Assembly: GCF_900105995.1 (NCBI RefSeq)
Contig: NZ_LT629785.1
Span: forward strand, 496,001 to 560,000
Reading direction: 5' to 3'
DNA from: Pseudomonas pohangensis
Lineage (GTDB): Bacteria > Pseudomonadota > Gammaproteobacteria > Pseudomonadales > Pseudomonadaceae
DNA length: 64,000 bases
Position numbers and translations under genes: made by a program. Within the stretch, counting starts at the first letter, position 1; the number at the start of each line of letters is the position of its first letter. Below the pieces are notes generated by a model. That model saw nothing but the letters and a program-made list of their open reading frames with translations. It did not search any database and was not told the origin of the DNA. Of this stretch, positions 24,824 to 32,432 are shown in pieces.

Positions 24824-26179
24824 TCAATACCCGGGCCGGGACGCCGTCATCCAGCCGTGTCTGTAGGTCAGGCGCCAGGCATAGCCACCAAGGATCAGAC
24901 TGCGCAGCAGCATGAAGCTCAGCAGGGCGATCCACAGGCCGTGATTGCCATAACCCTTGAGGGCGAAGGCCAGCGGGACGCTGAGGGCGACGGCCAGCAG
25001 CATGGCGTCACGCATTTCGCGGGCGCGGGTGGCGCCGACGAACAGGCCGTCGAGCAGATAACTCCAGACTGATACCAGCGGCAATAAAGCCAGATAGGGC
25101 AGGTAGGCATAGGCTACCGCCCGTACCGTGTCGATGTCGCTTTGCAGGTTGATGAAAGCCTGCCCGCCGAGCCAGAACAGCAGTGCAAAGGCCAGGCTGA
25201 ACAACAGCGACCAGCCCGTGGCGACCACCAGGGTGCGGCGCAGCGCCAGCTTGTCGCGGGCACCGATGGCATGCCCGCAGAGTGCTTCCACGGCGTTGGC
25301 CAGACCATCCAGGGCGTGTGCGGTAAGCAGCAGGCCGTTGAGCAGCAGGGCGTTGGCCGCCAGCGTGGCAACCCCCAGTCGCGTGCCTTGTACGGTGATC
25401 AGAAAGAACACCAGCTCCAGCGCCAGGGTGCGGATAAAGATGTCCCGGTTGACCGCCAGCAAGGGTTGCCAGTTAACCCAGCGGCGCAGCGCCGGCCAGT
25501 TGATCTGGTCGGGGAAGCGGCGCAGGGCATGGCGTGCGAGGAACAGCCCGAGCAGCGCGCCGCTCCACTCGGCGACTATGGATGCCTGTGCCGCGCCGGC
25601 CACCCCCCAGTCGAAACCAAGTACGAACAGCAGGGTCAGCGGTACGTTGAGCAGATTGGTGGTCAACAGGATCGCCATCGGCGCGCGGGCATTCTGTGTG
25701 CCCAGCAACCAGCCGACCAGTGCGTAGTTGGCCAGGGCCGCCGGCAGACCGAGCAGGCGGATATGGAAGTAGCTGCGGGTCAGCAGGTCGAGCTCTGCCG
25801 ACGGATTCATCAGGCGCAGTGCCAGGTCGGTGAAGGTCAGGCTGAGCAGCCCGAGCAACAGCGCCAGGGCGCCGGCCAGCAGCAGCCCTTGCAGGAGAAC
25901 CTGTCTGAGCAATGCGCCATCACCACTGCCGCAGGCCTGCGCGCTGAAGCCGCTGGCACCCATGCGCAGGAAGCCCATGGCCCACACCAGCAGGGTGTAC
26001 AGACTGCCGCCCAGGGCTACGGCACCCAGCTGGTGGGCGTGCGGCAGGTGCCCGACCACCGCGCTGTCGACCAGCGTCACCAGCGGGACCGACAGATTGC
26101 ACAGGATCATTGGCGCCGCCAGCGCCCAGACCCTTTGCTGGGTCGGCCGGTGCCGCCAGGAATCGCCTAGCCATGACAT
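24824..26179 (-). CDS. MATE family efflux transporter (DinF-like)
   Basis: 451-residue inner-membrane protein with twelve predicted transmembrane segments in the two-bundle MATE arrangement, exporting cationic drugs or metabolites in exchange for Na+ or H+. The N-terminal ALAAPMILCNLSVPLVTLVDSAVVGHL segment with its Asp in TM1 and the loop FLRMGASGFSAQACGSGD are typical of the DinF branch. GAGGAG stands eight bases before the ATG. No SOS box was noticed upstream, although some dinF genes are SOS-regulated. The substrate is unknown. Confidence 0.88.
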   Translation of the reverse strand: MSWLGDSWRHRPTQQRVWALAAPMILCNLSVPLVTLVDSAVVGHLPHAHQLGAVALGGSLYTLLVWAMGFLRMGASGFSAQACGSGDGALLRQVLLQGLLLAGALALLLGLLSLTFTDLALRLMNPSAELDLLTRSYFHIRLLGLPAALANYALVGWLLGTQNARAPMAILLTTNLLNVPLTLLFVLGFDWGVAGAAQASIVAEWSGALLGLFLARHALRRFPDQINWPALRRWVNWQPLLAVNRDIFIRTLALELVFFLITVQGTRLGVATLAANALLLNGLLLTAHALDGLANAVEALCGHAIGARDKLALRRTLVVATGWSLLFSLAFALLFWLGGQAFINLQSDIDTVRAVAYAYLPYLALLPLVSVWSYLLDGLFVGATRAREMRDAMLLAVALSVPLAFALKGYGNHGLWIALLSFMLLRSLILGGYAWRLTYRHGWMTASRPGY

Positions 26180-26265
26180 TTGCGTGCTCCTCAGGAACGC
26201 CGGACTATTGGGTGCAGTTGCAGTATGCAGGACCCGCCCGGGGCGAGATTTTCCTGTGGCGCCGG

Positions 26266-27399
26266 TCAGCCCCGGGTCTGGGCCAGCCGCAGGCAGTTGC
26301 GACCGTCGTGTTTGGCCTGATACAGGGCGGCATCGACGCGCCGGTACAGGCCATCGCCATTGCGGTCCACTTCGGGGATATAGGCACCGGCGCCGAGGCT
26401 GGTGGTGATCACCACGCTCTGGTCTTCGATCCTCAGCTGGGTGGCTGCCAGGGTGGTGCGAAACTGTTCCGCCAGCTGGATGGCCTGATCCAGCGTGGTG
26501 CCGGGCATGATCACGCCGAACTCTTCACCGCCCAGCCGTAAAGGCACATCACTGTCACGCCGGAACACCTGGCGCATCAGCTCGGAAAACTGCTGCAGGC
26601 ACTGATCTCCCGCCACATGACCATAGGCATCATTGATCCGTTTGAAATGATCTATATCGAGCAGCACCAGTGACAACGGGCTGCGCTGGCGCTGGGCGGT
26701 GGCAACCATGGTCTGGAAAAGATCGTTGAACTGATAGCGATTACCCAGCTGGGTCAGACTGTCGGTGCGGCTCAGCTCTTCCAGATCGTTGCGCTGGCGC
26801 AACAGCAGCAATTCATTGCCCAGGGTGTTGTGGTAGTCGATATGGCTGCGCCGGCAGGCAAGCAGCAAATACACCATGTAGATGGCCAGGCAGATGAAGG
26901 CGGGTTGCTGTTCGGCAGTGCCCCGGGCCAGTGCCAGCAGACCCGGCAGATTGAGCAGGAAAAGCACGCCGACGCAGCGCGGCAGGCGCATGGCAAAGGT
27001 AAAGGCAAAGGCCGTACTGAAGGCGATGGTGCCGATGATCGCAACCAGATGGGAAATCTGGAAAATCGCCTGATGCAGAACCAGGCCATTGACCAGACCC
27101 CAGATCCCGGTAGTGATGATGATCAGTGCCCAATGCTGGTTGATCCAGCGTTGCAGGGCTGGTGGATCGGGATCAGCGGGCAGCTGGTGCAGCCAGCGGC
27201 TGATCAGCATGACGGCAAAAAAAATGCTGCCAAGTACCCCGTAGCCGAATATCTGCTGCGGGTCTGACATCGACAGCCAGATCATCAGCCAGGCAACCAG
27301 ATAGAAACTGCCGCCCATCCGTGTCCGGCGGCTCATGTCGCTGGCTTCACGCCATAGCGCGAAAGTCTCGGGGTCAGCCGGTGGAGAGTTCGCCGTCAT
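26266..27399 (-). CDS. Membrane-bound diguanylate cyclase (GGDEF)
   Basis: 377-residue protein with five or six hydrophobic segments (residues 30-180) followed by a GGDEF domain that makes cyclic di-GMP from two GTP. DSLTQLGNRYQFN opens the domain near residue 214. The active-site signature is RLGGEEFG near residue 300, and an inhibitory I-site RDSD lies five residues before it, so product feedback is expected. The C-terminal VDAALYQAKHDGRN is normal. The membrane module does not match a sensor family I can name. The cyclase should be active because the GG(D/E)EF motif is intact. Confidence 0.9.
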   Translation of the reverse strand: MTANSPPADPETFALWREASDMSRRTRMGGSFYLVAWLMIWLSMSDPQQIFGYGVLGSIFFAVMLISRWLHQLPADPDPPALQRWINQHWALIIITTGIWGLVNGLVLHQAIFQISHLVAIIGTIAFSTAFAFTFAMRLPRCVGVLFLLNLPGLLALARGTAEQQPAFICLAIYMVYLLLACRRSHIDYHNTLGNELLLLRQRNDLEELSRTDSLTQLGNRYQFNDLFQTMVATAQRQRSPLSLVLLDIDHFKRINDAYGHVAGDQCLQQFSELMRQVFRRDSDVPLRLGGEEFGVIMPGTTLDQAIQLAEQFRTTLAATQLRIEDQSVVITTSLGAGAYIPEVDRNGDGLYRRVDAALYQAKHDGRNCLRLAQTRG

Positions 27400-27458
27400 A
27401 GGTCGGTTTCGCCTGGTGAGCAGCTAAGCATAGCCGCGCATTGCGTGATTGAGCGTAT

Positions 27459-28055
27459 TCATTGCACGGGAAAACTCTGCATGGCCCGGGTAACCGCTTC
27501 ACGCAGCTTCTCCGGTTGTGCCGCATCGCCGTAGCCGCTTATCTCTGCCGAGTCGCCGGACCAGACCAGTTGCCCGCTGCGCGCGTCGTACATGTCGATC
27601 TGTACGCGCAGCACCTGTTGTGTGCTGTTGATGGCTCCACCAACCCCCACGCCATAGCCATCACCATAAGGGCCGTTCCCGTAGAAGCCGCCGACCCGTG
27701 GTGGCTCGCGGATTTCCACTTGCCGGGTCAGCACGCTGGCGCTGACCAGCAGATCGGGGCTGGCCTTGCCCTGCACCGGGCGCAGGCCGCTCTGGTCAAG
27801 GCTGGCACTGATGCTGTCAATGAACAGCTGGGTGCTGACCCAGCCACTGCCGGCGGGCAACACATCGTTGCGCCAGGCCCAGCTGTGGTAGAGGCCAAAG
27901 TCACGTTGTGGCGGTGGATAATTGCTGCGGTCGAAATTATCCGCTGCAGCGGCGGGTGCCGGCGGGTAGGGGATGGATTCCTCTTTATAGGGATTGGGCG
28001 TCTGCTGGCAGGCCGCCAACAGCGCACAGAGCATCAGTCCGGGCAATATCTTCAT
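27459..28055 (-). CDS. DUF4136 family lipoprotein
   Basis: 198-residue lipoprotein with lipobox LLAAC (Cys at residue 16). The body matches DUF4136: FGLYHSWAWRND near residue 53, then PDLLVSASVLTRQVEIREPP, a Gly-rich loop, VLRVQIDMYDARSGQLVWSGDS near residue 149, and a C-terminal LREAVTRAMQSFP. Its function is unknown. Its ATG overlaps the stop of cmoM (ATGA), and cmoM likewise overlaps the gene before it, so the three are translationally coupled. Confidence 0.85.
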   Translation of the reverse strand: MKILPGLMLCALLAACQQTPNPYKEESIPYPPAPAAAADNFDRSNYPPPQRDFGLYHSWAWRNDVLPAGSGWVSTQLFIDSISASLDQSGLRPVQGKASPDLLVSASVLTRQVEIREPPRVGGFYGNGPYGDGYGVGVGGAINSTQQVLRVQIDMYDARSGQLVWSGDSAEISGYGDAAQPEKLREAVTRAMQSFPVQ

Positions 28056-28813
28056 CAGTTACCTCCTTGCGGCCGGCACAGCCAGTGCAGGTAGCGGCCC
28101 AGGCCGGCATAGGCCGGGTGACGACGATAGGCCAGCTCCATTTCCAGCAGTTCGGCGAGTTCGGCGCGGGCCTGAAATTCTGACGGCATGTAGTCGTGAA
28201 ACACCCGTACGCCGCTACGTTTCCCGATCTGCCAGTGTGCACCCATTTGCTGTTCCAGTTGGCGCGGATCAATTGGCCGTTGTGGCGTCAGGCTCTGCTT
28301 CTCTCCGGCCAGGGTGTCGCCGCGCAGTTTGCGGAAATGCCCCTTGAGCAGGTTGCGATAGACCAGTGCGTCGCGGTTGTAGAAAGCCAGTGACAGCCAG
28401 CCATCGGTTGCCGTGAGCTGATGCAGCAGCGGCAGGATCTGCTGCGGTTCGGCCAGCCATTCGAGCACGGCATGGCAGAGCACCAGATCGTAGGGCTGCT
28501 GTATTTGCCCCGCCAGTTCCTGCCACGGGGCCTGGATAAAGGTGGCGTTCTGGCCGGCCAGGGCAAAGCGTTCCCGTGCAGCATCGAGCATCGGCGCGGC
28601 CGGTTCGGCGAGGGTCACAGCGTGGCCGCGTTCGGCCAGCCACAGCGCCATATGGCCGAGGCCGGCACCGATATCCAGTATCCGTAGCGGCTTCGCGGGC
28701 AGCACTTCAGCCAGATCGGCCTGCAGCACGGCCAGGCGGATGGCCCCCTTGGCGCCGCCATAGATTTTTTCGGCAAAACGGCTGGCCAGTGCATCGAAGT
28801 GACGATCCTGCAT
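28055..28813 (-). CDS. cmoM: tRNA 5-carboxymethoxyuridine methyltransferase
   Basis: 252-residue SAM-dependent methyltransferase (formerly SmtA) that esterifies cmo5U34 to mcmo5U34 in certain tRNAs. The N-terminus MQDRHFDALASRFAEKIYG is the CmoM signature, and the SAM loop LDIGAGLGHMALWLAERG follows near residue 45. The start at 28813 overlaps the TGA of the MazG-like gene. The frame continues upstream, but that part has no family similarity. Confidence 0.9.
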   Translation of the reverse strand: MQDRHFDALASRFAEKIYGGAKGAIRLAVLQADLAEVLPAKPLRILDIGAGLGHMALWLAERGHAVTLAEPAAPMLDAARERFALAGQNATFIQAPWQELAGQIQQPYDLVLCHAVLEWLAEPQQILPLLHQLTATDGWLSLAFYNRDALVYRNLLKGHFRKLRGDTLAGEKQSLTPQRPIDPRQLEQQMGAHWQIGKRSGVRVFHDYMPSEFQARAELAELLEMELAYRRHPAYAGLGRYLHWLCRPQGGN

Positions 28814-29115
28814 CAGGCAAAACGCCTCTCGTTGTCGGCCAGTTTGGCGCGCACCGCCTGTTCCATGTCGATGCCCAGTTCGGCGCACAGCAGCAACAGG
28901 TAGAGCACGATATCACCGACCTCTTCGCCGGCGTGGCTGAGCGCAGCGGCAGGCAGTTGGCGCGATTGCTCCTCGCTCAGCCACTGGAATATCTCCACCA
29001 GCTCGGCCATTTCCACGCTGGCGGCCATGGCCAGGTTTTTCGGGCTGTGAAAGCCGCGCCAGTCATTGTTGTCGCGGATGTGGTGCAACCGCGTGGTGAG
29101 TTCGGTGATGTTCAT
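28813..29115 (-). CDS. MazG-like nucleotide pyrophosphohydrolase
   Basis: 100-residue all-alpha NTP pyrophosphatase of the MazG/RS21-C6 type, probably removing non-canonical or excess dNTPs such as dCTP analogues. Mg2+-binding acidic residues are in SVEMAELVEIFQW near residue 33 and in HAGEEVGDIVLYLLLLC near residue 61, the EExxE...ExxD pattern of the family. It is the first gene of a coupled trio with cmoM and the DUF4136 lipoprotein. Confidence 0.85.
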   Translation of the reverse strand: MNITELTTRLHHIRDNNDWRGFHSPKNLAMAASVEMAELVEIFQWLSEEQSRQLPAAALSHAGEEVGDIVLYLLLLCAELGIDMEQAVRAKLADNERRFA

Positions 29116-29311
29116 CGGCAGTTTCCATCAGGCATTGGCATAGCTTCCGGTTCGGCCGGTGGAAAGGCAAGGCGCAGCCGCAGATCCGCCTGGAAATCGG
29201 TACAGGTTGCCAACGCATCGGCCCGATCTTGCCGTCATCCGTTGATAACGAACTCATCCAGCTGCGGTTCGCGCAGCTTACCCTGCACCCTGCCGGGCGA
29301 CTTTGCAGGGT

Positions 29312-30283
29312 TCAGGGCAGACTCGCCAGGCCGTCGGCTTGATCGGCCAGCACGGCGCTATTTCCAGCTTCGGCCCGCAGTAGCGCCGCCTTGCGCTGTA
29401 GCCCCCAGCGATAGCCGCTGAGGGCGCCGTTGCCGGCGATGACCCGGTGACAGGGCACCAGCAGGCCCACGGGATTGCGTGCACAGGCACTGGCGACCGC
29501 GCGCGGATGGCTGTCCAGTTCGGCGGCCAGCTGCCCGTAGTTGCGTGTTTCCCCCGCCGGAATCCGTTGCAAGGCTTGCCAGACACGTTGCTGGAAGGCC
29601 GTGCCCTGCAAATCCAGCGGCAGTTGGGCGGCGCGCGCCGGTTCCTGCAGTTGGGCCAGTACCTGCTGCAGCATTGCGCCGAGTCCGTGCTGATCGACGC
29701 GGCGTTGTGCAGCAGGGAAACGCCCGGCCAGTTCGCTTTCCAGCGCTGCCGGGTTATCCGCGAAGAGCAGGGCGCAGATGCCTTTGTCGGTGGTTGCCAG
29801 CAGCAGAAAACCCAGCGCACAGGCGCTGATGGCATAACGCAGGTGCAGGCCGGCGCCTTTGCCGGCGCGCAGGGTCGGGCCGGTTTGCGCCTGGGCCAGG
29901 CTCCAGGCCCTGGGTGTCATGCCGATGCGGGTCTTGAAGGCGCGGGTCAGGTGCGAGGCGGATACGCCAATGCGCGTGGATAGCTGGGCCAGGGTCAGCG
30001 GCTCGGGACTGTCCTGCAGCAGGCGGCAGGCCGCAGCGACCAGTTCGTCGAGCAATGCCGCGGGGCTTTTGCCGTGCGGCGCACAGCGCTGGCAGGGGCG
30101 AAAGCCTGCAGATTCGGCGCTGGCGGCATCGGCAAAATAGCTGATATTTTTCGCCAGCGGCCGCCGCGCCGGGCAACTGGGGCGGCAATAGATGCCGGTG
30201 CTATGCACGGCAAACACAAAGTTGTCATCTTCTGTGGCATCACGGGCACAGACGGCTTGCCAGCAGCGTTGTGAATCAAGCAT
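29312..30283 (-). CDS. ada: Ada DNA-repair methyltransferase/regulator with shortened AraC domain
   Basis: 323-residue Ada protein, which removes methyl groups from DNA phosphotriesters (N-terminal zinc Cys) and O6-methylguanine (C-terminal Cys). The zinc Cys residues are in YCRPSC and PCQRC (near residues 32-66), and the C-terminal acceptor is in VPCHRVIAGNGALSGYRWG. The AraC-like part has one helix-turn-helix (LTLAQLSTRIGVSASHLTRAFKTRIGMTPRAW). It then jumps to LHLRYAISACALGF, where family members carry a second helix-turn-helix of roughly 35-45 residues. Total length (E. coli Ada has 354) fits such an internal loss. AGGAG six bases upstream fixes the ATG at 30283. No alkB is adjacent. Repair should work; promoter activation may not. 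Confidence 0.88.
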   Translation of the reverse strand: MLDSQRCWQAVCARDATEDDNFVFAVHSTGIYCRPSCPARRPLAKNISYFADAASAESAGFRPCQRCAPHGKSPAALLDELVAAACRLLQDSPEPLTLAQLSTRIGVSASHLTRAFKTRIGMTPRAWSLAQAQTGPTLRAGKGAGLHLRYAISACALGFLLLATTDKGICALLFADNPAALESELAGRFPAAQRRVDQHGLGAMLQQVLAQLQEPARAAQLPLDLQGTAFQQRVWQALQRIPAGETRNYGQLAAELDSHPRAVASACARNPVGLLVPCHRVIAGNGALSGYRWGLQRKAALLRAEAGNSAVLADQADGLASLP

Positions 30284-30443
30284 GGTGTGCTCCTGCAACA
30301 GGTTACATGGATTGTCGGCCACTGCCGGCAAGCTGCCAATGCGTAACTGACTTTCAAACTGGCCGGCGTTGGTGACTATTACTGCCCTGGCCATTACCCT
30401 GTAACAATCCGATTCCCACCTGGCGAGGCCCATTCCAGTTCCG

Positions 30444-31331
30444 ATGAAAACCCCGAAGCGCCTTGAGTCACTGCTGGAAGATGGTTTGATTGATGAGGTG
30501 GTCCGTCCGCTGATGAGCGGCAAGGAAGCCTCGGTGTATGTGGTGCGCTGTGGCACCGAACTGCGTTGCGCCAAGGTTTACAAAGAGGCCAACCGCCGCA
30601 GTTTCCGCCACGCGTCCGAATATCAGGAGGGTCGTACTACCCGCAATACCCGTGATGCCCGCGCCATGGCCAAGGGCAGCAAGCACGGCCGCAAGGAGCA
30701 GGAAGAAAGCTGGCAGAATGCCGAAGTCACTGCGCTGTTCCAGCTGGCAGCGGCTGGCGTGCGGGTGCCCAAGCCTTTCGACTTCCAGGACGGTGTGCTG
30801 CTGATGGAACTGGTCGGCGATGGCCTCGGCGGTGTGGCGCCACGCCTGAACGATGTCGACCTGGAACCGGCGGATGCCCGTGAATTTCACGCGTTCATGG
30901 TCAGTGAAATCGTCAAGATGCTCTGCGCCGGTCTGGTACATGGTGATTTGTCCGAATTCAACGTGCTGCTCGGCCCGGAAGGCCCGGTGATCATCGATCT
31001 GCCGCAGGCGGTGAATGCGGTGGCGAACAACCATGCCTTCAGCATGCTGGAACGCGATGTGGGCAACATGGCCGAGTACTTCGGCCAGTTTGCCCCGGAA
31101 TTGCGCTACACCAAATTCGCCAAGGAAATGTGGGCGCTGTTCGAAGACGGCAAGCTGACCCCGGAAAGCAAGCTGAGCGGCGAGTTCGCCGAGCCGGAAG
31201 ACAGTGCCGACGTGGATGCCGTGCTGCGCGAGATCAAGGACGCGCTGGCCGAACAGGCACGCCGCGAAGCCATGCTCAACGCCGAAGATGCGCCGAATGA
31301 CGAGCCGCCGATACCGCCGTGGATGCGCTGA
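30444..31331 (+). CDS. RIO1-family serine protein kinase
   Basis: 295-residue atypical kinase of the RIO family. The ATP loop MSGKEASVYVV near residue 25 has the RIO STGKEA-like form, the Lys is in CAKVYKE near residue 43, the catalytic loop is VHGDLSEFNVLL near residue 167, and the metal-binding Asp is in IIDLPQAV near residue 184. Eukaryotic and archaeal RIO1 act in ribosome maturation; the bacterial target is not known. The acidic C-terminus ends in PPIPPWMR. Its last 13 bases overlap a possible GTG start of the next gene. Confidence 0.9.
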   Translation: MKTPKRLESLLEDGLIDEVVRPLMSGKEASVYVVRCGTELRCAKVYKEANRRSFRHASEYQEGRTTRNTRDARAMAKGSKHGRKEQEESWQNAEVTALFQLAAAGVRVPKPFDFQDGVLLMELVGDGLGGVAPRLNDVDLEPADAREFHAFMVSEIVKMLCAGLVHGDLSEFNVLLGPEGPVIIDLPQAVNAVANNHAFSMLERDVGNMAEYFGQFAPELRYTKFAKEMWALFEDGKLTPESKLSGEFAEPEDSADVDAVLREIKDALAEQARREAMLNAEDAPNDEPPIPPWMR

Positions 31332-31990
31332 TCGCTGAGGTCCGCCAGCGGCTGTCGAGAATGTTCCGCAATGGCCCGCCCGCGCTGCTGGTTGTGGCCG
31401 GCCTGGGCGTTGCAGGCGTTTCAGGCGCCGCTGAGCAGTGCCCGGACGGGCAGCAGCGCCTGTGTGTGGGTGTCTGCTTCTGTGCGCCCGGCGATTCGCT
31501 GGTGCTGCAACAGGCCAATCGCGTGCTCGGTTACGGCCTGCGCAACTGGGTTGTCGAATCACGCCAGCGTGCGCTGGCCAGCGGCGCCAGCCCGATTCCG
31601 CCGGCCATTCGCGAGCAGCTGCAAAGTTACTTCGCTGCGCAGACCCTGGATGCGGTGCGCTATCGGGTCGGCGATGACATTCCGGCCAATCTCAGCCACG
31701 GCCTGTTGCAGAATCCGGATGTCAGCGCGGTGACGCTGGTTGATCTGATTGTCTTCCGCAATGCCGGGGATGCGCAGCACAACACTGCGTTGTGGGCGCA
31801 CGAACTGACCCATGTCGAGCAATACCGCGAACTCGGTATCGACGGCTTCACGCAACTGTATGTGCGTGACTATGTGGCGCTGGAATCGCCGGCCTACCAG
31901 ATGCAGAGCAGGGTGAGGTATGCGCTGAAAACGGCCGCAGAGCAGGCAACGCTGGCCGGAGACAGGCAGGGCGGTGGCCAAAATCCGTAG
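31319..31990 (+). CDS. DUF4157-like (putative metalloprotease-fold) exported protein
   Basis: 223-residue protein with a hydrophobic N-terminal segment (PALLVVAGLGVAGVSGA, about residues 21-37) suggesting a signal peptide. Near residue 160 it has LWAHELTHVEQYRELG, an HExxH-like zinc motif (HELTH) of DUF4157 proteins. The GTG at 31319 overlaps the RIO kinase stop. An ATG at 31361 would give a shorter, more typical signal peptide, and neither has a strong ribosome-binding site. The TAG stop is the second to fourth base of a REP-like repeat. Its function is unknown. DUF4157 domains often accompany extracellular contractile systems, but none is here. Confidence 0.72.
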   Translation: MDALIAEVRQRLSRMFRNGPPALLVVAGLGVAGVSGAAEQCPDGQQRLCVGVCFCAPGDSLVLQQANRVLGYGLRNWVVESRQRALASGASPIPPAIREQLQSYFAAQTLDAVRYRVGDDIPANLSHGLLQNPDVSAVTLVDLIVFRNAGDAQHNTALWAHELTHVEQYRELGIDGFTQLYVRDYVALESPAYQMQSRVRYALKTAAEQATLAGDRQGGGQNP

Positions 31991-32034
31991 GGTGGGTTTC
32001 AGCCCGCCCGGACGGTGAATGCTGCCCGCCCTAC
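31987..32034. repeat. REP-like palindrome (family A) overlapping a stop codon
   Basis: GTAGGGTGGGTTTCAGCCCGCC is followed by a spacer and CCCGCCCTAC. The outer ends GTAGGG and CCCTAC are complementary, so the whole unit can fold. The TAG of the DUF4157-like gene lies within its first four bases. Confidence 0.8.
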
Positions 32035-32432
32035 GGTGTCCGGTCACCAGAGGCTAACTCCTTGAGGATCGGGCAGTCCGGGCGGTCATCGCCATGGCAG
32101 CTGGCTGCCAGCCCGGCAAGGGTGTCGCGCAGGCTGGTCATCTCGCTGATCTTGCGGTTGAGTTCTTCGATATGACTGGCGGCCAGTGCTTTCACTTCGG
32201 CGCTGGCGCGCTGGCGGTCCTGCCACAGCGCCAGCAGCTTGCCGACTTCTTCCAGCGAGAAACCCAGATCGCGGGCGCGCTTGATAAAGGCCAGACGATC
32301 CAGATCTTTCGCGGCGTAATGGCGATAGCCACTTTCCGTGCGGCCAGCAATCGGCAGCAAGCCGATGCTTTCGTAGTAGCGGATCATCTTGGCACTGAGT
32401 CCGGTTTTACTGGCAGCCTGGCCGATGTTCAT
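32031..32432 (-). CDS. cueR: Cu(I)-responsive MerR-family regulator
   Basis: 133-residue MerR-family activator that senses Cu(I) and turns on copper export. The N-terminal winged helix MNIGQAASKTGLSAKMIRYYESIGLL is typical, and the metal-binding loop SCHGDDRPDCPIL near residue 110 has the two Cys spaced eight apart as in CueR. The gene starts inside the copA stop (ATGA), so it is transcribed after copA and is controlled by the same promoter at 34931-34953. Confidence 0.93.
   Translation of the reverse strand: MNIGQAASKTGLSAKMIRYYESIGLLPIAGRTESGYRHYAAKDLDRLAFIKRARDLGFSLEEVGKLLALWQDRQRASAEVKALAASHIEELNRKISEMTSLRDTLAGLAASCHGDDRPDCPILKELASGDRTP

Noticed and set aside
24857..26170. Gln-rich reading frame opposite the MATE gene
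   Set aside because: Antisense shadow of a gene with twelve clear transmembrane segments; the low-complexity Gln/Arg content is typical of such artefacts.
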